From contig DASYAI010000007.1 in NCBI GenBank assembly GCA_036501425.1, forward strand, positions 1-6,664: 6,664 nucleotides of DNA, read 5' to 3'. Source of the stretch: DATKRB01 sp036501425. Lineage in GTDB: Bacteria > Actinomycetota > Acidimicrobiia > Acidimicrobiales > RAAP-2. Under the pieces are notes generated by a model that did not search any database, was not told the DNA's origin, and saw only the letters and a list, made by a program, of their open reading frames with translations. Position 1 is the stretch's first letter, and every line of letters starts with the position of its first letter. Positions 1 through 5,887 of the stretch are shown in pieces. The translations under genes and the position numbers were made by a program.

Positions 1-156
1 AAAGCGGTGGTCGCCCAGCAGCCGCACCACCTGGTCGCACCACACGCTCACCCCGCCGCGCGAGAACGGGTAGGTGCCCTCGGTGATCATCGCCACGTGG
101 CGGCCGCCCCCGACCTGCTCGGTGAGCGCCGGGGCGAGGTCCCCGCCGAACGTCAT
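1..156 (-). CDS. PelF-like (DUF3492) GT4 glycosyltransferase, N-terminal fragment
   Basis: Only the first 52 codons are in the window; the gene runs off the left edge. The frame begins MTFGGDLAPALTEQ and then reads VAMITEGTYPFSRGGVSVW. The block ITEGTYP-(F/Y)-x-RGGVS-x-W followed by a hydrophobic helix is the hallmark N-terminus of the PelF/DUF3492 group of GT4 glycosyltransferases, where it forms the first strand and donor-side loop of the GT-B fold. PelF itself is a cytosolic UDP-sugar transferase that builds the Pel exopolysaccharide. The ATG at 156 is preceded by GGAAAGGGA ending 5 bases upstream, a usable ribosome site, and no in-frame alternative lies close by. It is on the same strand as the LuxR-type regulator but 321 bases downstream of it, so it probably has its own promoter. 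Family membership is well supported by the motif. Donor sugar and product are unknown, and a different DUF3492 glycosyltransferase of the same fold is equally possible. Confidence 0.75.
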   Translation of the reverse strand, partial: MTFGGDLAPALTEQVGGGRHVAMITEGTYPFSRGGVSVWCDQVVRLLGDHRF

Positions 157-168
157 CTCGGTCCCTTT

Positions 169-195
169 CCATCGCGATCCCAGCCACCGCGATCC
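169..195 (-). repeat. Imperfect 12-base direct repeat upstream of PelF-like gene
   Basis: CCATCGCGATCC (169-180) and CCACCGCGATCC (184-195) match at 11 of 12 bases with a 15-base period, and the first copy contains the palindrome ATCGCGAT. The pair lies in the leader of the glycosyltransferase gene, 12 to 39 bases before its ATG and touching the ribosome site. Position and spacing would suit an operator, but no known binding motif is recognised and chance is possible in GC-rich DNA. Confidence 0.3.
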
Positions 196-273
196 AGCGG
201 CGTCGCGCACCGAGACGACTGCGGTATCGCCCGTACCCGGGTCGCTGCCGCGCCGCGTGGGGCGACTGGGGAC

Positions 274-279
274 AAGGTA
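274..279 (-). promoter_or_regulatory. Possible -10 box (TACCTT) for PelF-like gene
   Basis: On the minus strand TACCTT fits the actinobacterial TAnnnT -10 pattern and is the only such match I found in the gap upstream of the glycosyltransferase. It would start a transcript near 267 and leave a leader of about 110 bases containing the direct repeat. No good -35 element is visible at 17-18 bases, so this is a weak prediction. Confidence 0.2.
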
Positions 280-477
280 CGGGAGGGCGGCCACAGCGAC
301 CACCCTGGATTTACCGTTCAGGGCCGGGGGACAGCCGAGATCCGACCCTCGGAAGCCGACAGCCGAACCCTCTAAATTTGCTGCCGGTACCCTCGGGAAA
401 TCGTGCTGGCAGCGTGCCGGGGCCGCCGCCCGGCCACGGTGCGGGCCCGCGGAAACCGACCCAGCGGCCGGGGCCGG

Positions 478-3453
478 CTACTCGGCGATGAGGTCGCCGA
501 CCCGTCCGGTGCTGCCGTGGGGGCCGTCGGCCGGGTCGGGGTCCGCGACGGCCGACGCCGCCGACGGGAGATCGCGCCGCGAGCGGATGCCGAGCTTCCG
601 GTAGGCCCGGCGCAGGTGGCCCTCGACCGTCTTCTCGCTCACGAAGAGGGCCCGGGCAATCTCCGCGTTCGTGTGCCCGGACACCGCAAGGGTGACCACC
701 CGCTGCTCGCCCGAGGTGAGGGCGTCGGCGCCGGTGAGGGCGATGCGCCGGGGCCGGGCTCCGGTCTGGCGCAGCTCGGTCTCCGCCGCCGACACCAGCG
801 GCGCGGCGCCACACTGGAGGGCCAGGTCGGCACCCTGGCGGAGGCATTCGCGGGCGGCCTCGGTGGACTCACCCAGGTGGTGGAGCGCCGAGCCGAGATC
901 GACGAGCGCCGCGGCCCGCTCGAGCCGCGCCGGGGTGTCGGCGAGCAGCTCGATCGCCTCGCGCAGCAGCACCGGGCGGTCGGCCAGGGGAGCCACCAGG
1001 GCCGCCGTGCGCAGGGCGGCGCCGATGGCCCAGGGGGCGCCGGCCTCGCGGGCACAGCGCAGGTTGTGCAGGGAGTGCCCGATGGCCTCGTCGGTCCGCC
1101 GCTGGGCCCGGAAGGCGAGCACGGCCCCGGCCCGCCAGCAGGTCACGGCCGGGTTGTCGATCCGTCCCTCGTCCGCGTGGTGGCCGGCCAGCAGGAGGTC
1201 GGCGAGGGCCTCGGCGGGCCGGGACTGCAGGGCCCGCAGCCGGCCACGCTGCTCGAGGAGTGCCCGCCCCTCCAGCGTCCACGGCACGACGTCGGCTTCG
1301 TCGCAGGTGGCCAGCAGCGCTTCGGACTCCTCGAACTGGCCCTGCCCCGACAGGGCCTCGCTGAGGGCGGCGATCGCCAGCGGCCGACCGATCCAGGGCC
1401 GACCCTCGGTGGCCAGCAGCGCCCGTCGGGCCTCGGTCTCGGCATCGCTCAGCGAGCCCTGGATGATGAGGGAGGTGGCGAGGGCGGTCGAGAACTCGGC
1501 CACCGCCAGGTCAAGTCCCAGCTCGAGGGCGGACGCCCGGGCGCTGCGGGCGTATCGGTCGGCCTCCGCGCAGTGGCCGGCCTGGGCGAGCGCGGTGAGC
1601 GCTCGGGCCCAGAGGCGGAAGGCCAGCGGGTCCCCGTTCACCAGCTCCTGGGAGGCCACCGCCCTCCGGGCGAGGTCGACGACCTGCTCGGCCGATGCTC
1701 GAGAGCCGCTGGTCGAGCCGGCGGTGGCGAGCAGGGCGCACGCCATCCGCTCCACCCGACCCCCCGACCCCGGAAGCTGGCCCATCGAGCTCGTGACGGC
1801 CTCGGCCGCGGCCATGAGCGCCGAGCTGGACCGCGAGAGGAGTCCGGCCACCACCTCCAGCTCGACGATCAGCTCGATCTGGTCGGGTGGCAGCCTGGGC
1901 ACCACCTGGGCCAGGATCCGCAGCGCCTCCTGGGTGTCGGGGCTGTCCTGGAAGCCCCGGACCAGCATGAGGGCGACCCGGGCCAGCTGCAGGGCGTCCA
2001 TCCCCTGCTCCGCCGCCGCCCGGAGATGGCTGAAGGCGGTCGGCAGCCCGAGGGCCGCCTCGGCCCGGGCCAGGTCCAACAGCAGCTCGGGGTTCTCGCG
2101 GGCGGTCGGGGTCTCGGCCAGCGCCCGGCTCAGGCACCGGAGGGCGAGCTCGGGCGCTCCTTGCCGCAACGCGAGGTGCCCGCACTGCTGCATCTGCCGG
2201 GCAGCCCACTCGTCACCGATCGGCTCGGCGGCGAGCAGGTGCGGGGCGAGCGCCTGGACCGGGGCGTCCCGGGCGCTCAGGCACTTCGCCGCCCCCACGT
2301 GCAGGGCGGTGCGGCGGGCCGGCTCGACGTCGTGGTAGATGGTCGTCCGGACGAGCGGGTGCAAGAACCGGATCGGGCGCTCGCGGTGCAGCAGGTCGAC
2401 CGCCGCGAGCTGGTCGACGATGGCGCTCGCGGTCGACACGTCGATGCCGGCCAGCTGGGCGGCGACGACCAGGTCCGCCTGGTCCCCGAGCACCGCGACG
2501 GCGTCGAGGAAGTCGTGGGCGTGCGGCGGGAGGTTGGCCAGCCGGACCAGCACCGACCGGGCCACCGCGGCCGGGGCGATGGTGGCGATGCGCTCCACCG
2601 ACTGGAGGGTCGGTCGGAACTCGATCGGCGGGAACTCGTTGAGCAGGGCGAAGAGGAGCCGGGGATTGCCGCCGGTGGCCCGGTGGCACGCCCGCACGAA
2701 CTGCTCGTGCGGGCGCTCGGCGAAGTGGGCCCCCACCAGCTGGGTGACCGACTCGTAACCGAGCGGGCCGACCGAGATCACCCGGGTCGACGGCGTGCTG
2801 ACGATGCGCTCGATGGTCCCGACCGGCAGGCCGGTCGAGCGGGACGGCATGGTGATGATCAGTCGGGTGCGGCGGTGCTCGAGCCGACGGGCCAGGTAGT
2901 AGAGCCACTCGCCGGACTGGGGATCGCTCCAGTTGGCGTCGTCTACCGAGACCAGGACGCCGGTGGAGCCCTGGAGCTGGTTGAGGTGCCCGTCGAGACG
3001 GTCGAAGACCGCTGCGGTCGACAAGGGGCTCGCCGCTCCCGTCACCAGGTCCGACAGCAGGGCCTCGACCTCGCGGTCGGCGGACGGCGACGCGTCGGGG
3101 CCCCGCAACGACGCGAAGAGCTGCCGGACCACGCCGAAGGGCGACTTGGCCTCCACGTCGCTCCCGCTCGCCCACAGGACGTGCCACCCGCGATCGGCGG
3201 CGTAGCCGTGCACCGAGCGCAGCAGCGCGGTCTTGCCCACCCCGGTCCGGCCCTCGATCACGATCGGGGCGGGCGGGAGCCGATTGGTGTCGTCGAACTG
3301 GTCCCGGAGCTCGCGCAAGGCCTGGTCCCGCTCGAGGAGACGCTCGCTCGAGACGAGGTCCCCTCCAAGGCCCTCGTCCCCGTCGGGATCCCACACGGGG
3401 GGGCGGCGGCGGTCCGGGCGACCGGCCGGCGGCTGGGGGCTGAGGACGGTCAC
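478..3453 (-). CDS. Large ATP-binding LuxR-family transcriptional regulator (LAL/MalT type)
   Basis: This encodes about 991 residues from the GTG at 3453. An N-terminal AAA/STAND ATPase carries Walker A GRTGVGKT (residues 68-75), a Walker B-like strand LVSVDDANW with tandem Asp 171-172, and the conserved TGGNP turn (260-264). A long Ala/Leu-rich helical middle (about 380-900) resembles the TPR-like sensor of MalT-type proteins. A C-terminal GerE helix-turn-helix (about 912-971) contains LTSGEQRVVTLA and a recognition helix around VSEKTVEGHLRRAYRKLGI. Such proteins bind ATP and an inducer, oligomerise and activate transcription; the inducer here is unknown. The start is uncertain. The frame stays open to a GTG at 3660, preceded by AGAGGG at short spacing, but those 69 extra residues are Arg/Asp-rich, have poorer third-position GC and precede the usual ATPase start. 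The GTG at 3453 overlaps the stop of a short upstream frame. The gene lies downstream of the deacetylase on the same strand and may control this locus. Confidence 0.9.
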   Translation of the reverse strand: MTVLSPQPPAGRPDRRRPPVWDPDGDEGLGGDLVSSERLLERDQALRELRDQFDDTNRLPPAPIVIEGRTGVGKTALLRSVHGYAADRGWHVLWASGSDVEAKSPFGVVRQLFASLRGPDASPSADREVEALLSDLVTGAASPLSTAAVFDRLDGHLNQLQGSTGVLVSVDDANWSDPQSGEWLYYLARRLEHRRTRLIITMPSRSTGLPVGTIERIVSTPSTRVISVGPLGYESVTQLVGAHFAERPHEQFVRACHRATGGNPRLLFALLNEFPPIEFRPTLQSVERIATIAPAAVARSVLVRLANLPPHAHDFLDAVAVLGDQADLVVAAQLAGIDVSTASAIVDQLAAVDLLHRERPIRFLHPLVRTTIYHDVEPARRTALHVGAAKCLSARDAPVQALAPHLLAAEPIGDEWAARQMQQCGHLALRQGAPELALRCLSRALAETPTARENPELLLDLARAEAALGLPTAFSHLRAAAEQGMDALQLARVALMLVRGFQDSPDTQEALRILAQVVPRLPPDQIELIVELEVVAGLLSRSSSALMAAAEAVTSSMGQLPGSGGRVERMACALLATAGSTSGSRASAEQVVDLARRAVASQELVNGDPLAFRLWARALTALAQAGHCAEADRYARSARASALELGLDLAVAEFSTALATSLIIQGSLSDAETEARRALLATEGRPWIGRPLAIAALSEALSGQGQFEESEALLATCDEADVVPWTLEGRALLEQRGRLRALQSRPAEALADLLLAGHHADEGRIDNPAVTCWRAGAVLAFRAQRRTDEAIGHSLHNLRCAREAGAPWAIGAALRTAALVAPLADRPVLLREAIELLADTPARLERAAALVDLGSALHHLGESTEAARECLRQGADLALQCGAAPLVSAAETELRQTGARPRRIALTGADALTSGEQRVVTLAVSGHTNAEIARALFVSEKTVEGHLRRAYRKLGIRSRRDLPSAASAVADPDPADGPHGSTGRVGDLIAE

Positions 3454-3539
3454 GGCGCCGAGCTCGGGCGGCCGGACGCGCGCCTGGATGTCCGTCGCGG
3501 GATCGTGGTCTGCTCGGGCCTCGGGTCGCGCGTCGTCAT
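3450..3539 (-). CDS. Possible 29-aa leader peptide overlapping the regulator start
   Basis: A short frame beginning MTTRDPRPEQ and ending RPSSAP has two tandem ATGs. The second (3539) lies 6 bases after the GGAG of a GGAGAGG ribosome-site-like sequence. Its TGA overlaps the regulator's GTG at 3453 as GTGA, an arrangement typical of translational coupling. The peptide is Arg/Pro/Thr-rich with no recognisable domain. It is in a different frame from the N-terminal extension of the regulator, so either this peptide or that extension is real, or neither. Support is from signals and position only. Confidence 0.2.
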   Translation of the reverse strand: MTTRDPRPEQTTIPRRTSRRASGRPSSAP

Positions 3540-3558
3540 CATCCTCTCCGCCGGGCCG

Positions 3559-3564
3559 AGTGTA
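3559..3564 (-). promoter_or_regulatory. Possible internal -10 box (TACACT) upstream of regulator
   Basis: Minus-strand TACACT matches TAnnnT and sits in a locally AT-richer patch (about 3559-3595) unlike the surrounding sequence. It would give a start point near 3552, just before the GGAGAGG site of the short leader frame. The sequence TTGACA overlaps it only 3 bases upstream, too close to be its -35; as a -35 itself it has no clear partner -10. If the promoter is real, the regulator cannot start at 3660 from this transcript, which favours the GTG at 3453. Confidence 0.25.
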
Positions 3565-3714
3565 CTTGTCAACCCTCGAATTCGGAAACGACGACGCACG
3601 GGCCGAGGTGCCATCACGGGGCCGGAAGGCCTGGTCAAAGCCGGCTCGCCGGCCGATCACGGCCCTCTGGACGAGTAGCTGCGCAACCCGGGCGCCGCCC
3701 CGACGCCCCGTCGA

Positions 3715-4629
3715 TCAGAGGATTCCCCATCGGAGCATTTGTGCCCGGAAGCGGGGGGCCGGCCAGTCCATGACCAACCGGCGCCGCAGGGCGTGGGGAT
3801 CGGGCGAGCGCCCGACCGACCCCGGAACGGTGGTCGTCGCGGTCGAGAACCCCACCGATCGGGCCAGGGTCACGGTCGTCGTGTCGAACGAGTCGGTCCC
3901 GCCGAAGGGGTAGGCGAAATGCGTGACGTCACGTCCCAGCGACTCGCGCAGGGCGTCTCTCGACGCCACCATCGTCTCGCGCTGGCGGTCGGCGCTCTGG
4001 GCCCGGAGCAACGGGTGGTCGACCGTGTGGGCACCGATGGTGACCCCCGGCTCGGCCGCCAGGGTGGCGAGCTCGCCGGCGGTGAGAGGTCGTGCGTCGG
4101 CGGGCGCCTCGGCCGGCCGGCCGAGCTGCTCGGCCAGGTCCACCAGCACGGCGGCGATGCGATCGGGCGCCATCGGACGGAGCAGGCGGTGGAGGTCGGC
4201 CCGGGCCTTCAGGGCGTTGTCCGGACCGTCGATGGTGGCGGCGAAGGCGGTCTCGCCCACCTGCAGGGCGGCCTGCGCCGGCGCGTCGCCGGGGTCGAAC
4301 CGCACTATCTGCGCCAACCGGTCCCACCAGAAGCCGCGGGTGTCACCGACCAGGCCGGTGGCCACGTAGACGGTGAGCGGTACCCCCGCCCGCCGGGCGA
4401 TCGGCACGGCGGCGTGGAGATTGTCGGCATAGCCGTCGTCGAAGGTGAGGACCACGCGCGGCGACCTCGACGGGACCGTCACCTCGTCGAGCGTGACGAA
4501 CGAGGCACGGCGTCCGAGCAGCTCGACCTGGGCGGCGAAGTGCTCCGGCGTCACGCACAAGCGGTACGGGTCGCTGACCCCCCCGGCCACCCGGTGGTAG
4601 CAGAGGATGACGGTCGGGGCGCCGATCAT
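3715..4629 (-). CDS. NodB-type (CE4) polysaccharide deacetylase
   Basis: This 304-residue protein starts MIGAPTVILCYHRV, the usual first strand of bacterial polysaccharide deacetylases, and keeps the family's metal-site motifs. Motif 1 is TFDDG (62-66, with base Asp64 and metal ligand Asp65). Motif 2 is HTVDH (metal-binding His201 and His205). Motif 3 is the FAYPFGG loop (238-244), lacking the Arg of classical NodB as in PgaB-like members. About 135 residues separate motifs 1 and 2 and include GFWWDRL (99-105), seen in exopolysaccharide-locus deacetylases. The expected reaction is metal-dependent removal of N- or O-acetyl groups from a glycan or glycolipid. No signal peptide or membrane segment is visible, so it may act in the cytoplasm. 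I chose the ATG at 4629 because homology begins there. An in-frame ATG at 4752 would add 41 Arg/Glu-rich residues without family likeness. The gene heads the minus-strand block, with the regulator 54 or more bases downstream. Confidence 0.9.
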   Translation of the reverse strand: MIGAPTVILCYHRVAGGVSDPYRLCVTPEHFAAQVELLGRRASFVTLDEVTVPSRSPRVVLTFDDGYADNLHAAVPIARRAGVPLTVYVATGLVGDTRGFWWDRLAQIVRFDPGDAPAQAALQVGETAFAATIDGPDNALKARADLHRLLRPMAPDRIAAVLVDLAEQLGRPAEAPADARPLTAGELATLAAEPGVTIGAHTVDHPLLRAQSADRQRETMVASRDALRESLGRDVTHFAYPFGGTDSFDTTTVTLARSVGFSTATTTVPGSVGRSPDPHALRRRLVMDWPAPRFRAQMLRWGIL

Positions 4630-4739
4630 CGGTCCCGACCGGGGACGGCGCGAAGTGCGCCACACGAGGCGGCCCCGGGCGCCGTACACCTCGATCCCGT
4701 CGTCTGTCTCAGCTGTCTCAGCGCGCTCGGTCCGACCAT
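4626..4739 (-). CDS. Possible 37-aa upstream frame overlapping the deacetylase start
   Basis: A short frame beginning MVGPSALRQLRQTTG has a GGTGGGATGG ribosome-site-like stretch just before its ATG at 4739. It ends in a TGA that overlaps the deacetylase ATG as ATGA. No family is recognisable. The overlap would suit translational coupling, and the deacetylase ATG has only a weak ribosome site (GGGA, 4 bases away). It could also be chance, because stop-free frames are common at this GC content. Confidence 0.15.
   Translation of the reverse strand: MVGPSALRQLRQTTGSRCTAPGAASCGALRAVPGRDR
4704..4721. repeat. Tandem 9-base repeat CTGTCTCAG x2
   Basis: CTGTCTCAG occurs twice head to tail with no mismatch. 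On the minus strand this is CTGAGACAG twice, encoding Leu-Arg-Gln twice in the short frame upstream of the deacetylase. It could be a small slippage duplication or a pair of protein-binding half-sites. Confidence 0.5.
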
Positions 4740-4845
4740 GCCATCCCACCATGCGACTGCAACCGGTCCCGTCCGGGCGTCGAGGTGGCCGGACGTTCGG
4801 GCCGCCGCCCCGCCTGCGTCCCGCGCCGACGCGCGAGCCGCCAGC

Positions 4846-4851
4846 ACTGTA
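4846..4851 (-). promoter_or_regulatory. Possible -10 box (TACAGT) for the deacetylase operon
   Basis: Minus-strand TACAGT matches TAnnnT and lies in the divergent spacer, predicting a start near 4839. The transcript would have a leader of about 210 bases to the deacetylase ATG at 4629. It would include the 37-codon frame and the tandem repeat. No clear TTGACA-like -35 is present at the expected distance (AGGGAA occupies it), so the prediction is modest. Confidence 0.3.
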
Positions 4852-4930
4852 GCGCGCACCCACCCGAATTCCCTCGGGCGCCCAACTCCCTGGCCGCCCC
4901 GGGTGCCGACGGATTTCCGACAGTGACCGG

Positions 4931-4936
4931 TACGCT
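4931..4936 (+). promoter_or_regulatory. -10 box (TACGCT) for a leaderless methyltransferase transcript
   Basis: TACGCT fits the TAnnnT -10 consensus and is followed by exactly six bases before the GTG at 4943. The predicted start point therefore falls on or next to the first base of the start codon. This is the standard geometry of leaderless actinobacterial transcripts and explains why no ribosome site is seen upstream. A -35 element is not obvious; GCCGAC at 4905-4910 is the nearest weak candidate, at an over-long spacing. Confidence 0.45.
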
Positions 4937-4942
4937 CGGATC

Positions 4943-5830
4943 GTGGTGACCGTTGGACGTGGCGCGGGCCGGGAGGTCCGGACCACGGGGATCGATCGCA
5001 ACAATCGCAGCGCGTGGAGCGACAAGCGGGTGCTCCACGAGTTCGCTGCCGGCGAGGCGTCGCCCCGGTCCGGATGGTGGAGCGACCCCGGAGAACGCGC
5101 CGCGTTCCTCTGGATTGCCAGTCGGGTGAGGGGCCAACCGGTGCTCGATGTCGGTGTGGGCGGTGGGCGCACCGTTCCGATCCTGCGCTTGATGACCGAC
5201 GACTACCTCGGGATCGACTACACGCCGGCCATGGTCGACCTCTGCCGGGAGGCCTTTCCCGGTGTCGACGTGCGGGTGGCCGATGCCCGCGACCTGGCCC
5301 CGCTCCCCTCCGAGCAATTCGGTCTCGTCGTCTTCAGCTTCAACGGGCTCGATGCGATCGACCACGACGACCGATCCGCCGCCCTGAGAGAGTTCTTCCG
5401 GGTTCTTCGCCCGGGGGGCGATCTGCTGTTCTCGACCCACAACAAGGAGGGCCCCGCGTTCAACGCCACCCCGTGGCATCGGGCCGGGCCCCCGCAGGGC
5501 CCTGGCTGGCCGGCCTCCTACCGGATCGCCCGGTTCGTCGGCGGCATCATGCTCAATCCCTTGCACTATCCCCGGAGCGTCAGCAACTGGCGGCGGCTTC
5601 ACGCCCAGGCGGTTGACGCGGGCGACTGGGGAATCGGACCGGTCGAAGCCCACGATTTCGACCTGCTGATCCATTTCACGACGCTGGCGGCCGAGGTACG
5701 CGAGCTCGAGGAGATCGGCTTTTCGGTGTCGGCCGTCTTCGACGCTGAGCGTGGAAGAGTCCGTCAGGTCGACGACGACCTCACAGACGTCCGCTACTTC
5801 CACATCGTCGCCAGCAAGCCCGCTGCGTAG
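4943..5830 (+). CDS. Class I SAM-dependent methyltransferase
   Basis: This 295-residue protein has the class I Rossmann methyltransferase core in order. Motif I is VLDVGVGGG (67-75), the SAM-binding glycine loop. The acidic end of strand 2 is in GIDYTPAMVD (Asp92, ribose contact). VRVADARDLAPL (110-121) forms the adenine-side loop. The strand-4 block is LVVFSFNGLDAID (128-140), and the post-core strand is FFRVLRPGGDLLFSTHN (151-167). The C-terminal 125 residues, rich in Trp, His and Tyr, probably form the acceptor-binding cap; the acceptor cannot be read from sequence. There is no signal peptide, so it is cytosolic. The start is one of two tandem GTG codons directly after a TACGCT box, which suits leaderless translation. 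It is divergent from the deacetylase, and a role in modifying a sugar or glycan precursor of the same locus is plausible but inferred. No truncation is apparent. Confidence 0.9.
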   Translation: MVTVGRGAGREVRTTGIDRNNRSAWSDKRVLHEFAAGEASPRSGWWSDPGERAAFLWIASRVRGQPVLDVGVGGGRTVPILRLMTDDYLGIDYTPAMVDLCREAFPGVDVRVADARDLAPLPSEQFGLVVFSFNGLDAIDHDDRSAALREFFRVLRPGGDLLFSTHNKEGPAFNATPWHRAGPPQGPGWPASYRIARFVGGIMLNPLHYPRSVSNWRRLHAQAVDAGDWGIGPVEAHDFDLLIHFTTLAAEVRELEEIGFSVSAVFDAERGRVRQVDDDLTDVRYFHIVASKPAA

Positions 5831-5850
5831 CGGCGAGCAGCTCGGTCCGG

Positions 5851-5879
5851 CAGATCTCGTAGATCCACTACGTCATCTG
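5851..5879 (+). terminator. Imperfect hairpin after the methyltransferase gene
   Basis: CAGAT (5851-5855) pairs with ATCTG (5875-5879). After a 2x2 internal mismatch, CGTAG (5858-5862) pairs with CTACG (5868-5872) around a five-base loop, ATCCA. It begins 21 bases after the stop codon, where a terminator or 3'-end stabilising hairpin would sit. It is not followed by a T-run (GGGGGAGA follows), so classical intrinsic termination is not supported. A competing hairpin, GATCT-CGT-AGATC (5853-5865), uses some of the same bases. Confidence 0.35.
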
Positions 5880-5887
5880 GGGGAGAC

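Larger units (their letters stand above)
157..477. other. Intergenic region between regulator and PelF-like gene
   Basis: This 321-base gap holds no convincing gene. Read on the minus strand it contains GC-rich self-complementary stretches just after the regulator stop (for example GCCGG-GG-CCGGC near 469-480 and the palindrome GCGGGCCCGC at 441-450). Neither is followed by a T-run, so an intrinsic terminator is not evident. A short AT-rich patch sits at 371-380. A possible -10 box and a direct repeat near the glycosyltransferase start are listed separately. Confidence 0.6.
4630..4942. other. Divergent intergenic region between deacetylase and methyltransferase
   Basis: This 313-base region separates two genes that point away from each other and should hold promoters for both. 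On the minus side there is a TACAGT box (4851-4846), and on the plus side a TACGCT box at 4931-4936. The part from 4630 to about 4752 is open in the deacetylase frame and also contains the short overlapping frame. A tandem 9-base repeat lies at 4704-4721. The stretch from 4852 to 4930 carries no other structure that I recognise. Confidence 0.6.

Noticed and set aside
441..480. GC-rich palindromes after the regulator stop considered as an intrinsic terminator.
   Set aside because: The loops are too short (0-2 bases) and no T-run follows on the minus strand.
403..3678. A stop-free plus-strand frame of about 1090 codons lying antisense to the regulator.
   Set aside because: It mirrors the minus-strand gene codon for codon. 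It is dominated by Arg, Gly and Gln, shows no motif and is the usual shadow of a GC-rich gene. The minus strand carries Walker and helix-turn-helix motifs.
3739..4926. A long plus-strand frame antisense to the deacetylase and its upstream region.
   Set aside because: The product is low-complexity and without motifs, whereas the opposite strand encodes the complete TFDDG and HTVDH motifs.
4630..5172. A 181-codon N-terminal extension of the deacetylase frame reaching into the methyltransferase.
   Set aside because: It would run antisense through the methyltransferase start and its promoter, and the residues are Arg/Pro-rich with no family likeness. The domain begins at the ATG at 4629.
4718..5803. 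A 361-codon minus-strand frame antisense to the methyltransferase.
   Set aside because: It has no recognisable domain, and the plus strand carries all class I methyltransferase motifs.
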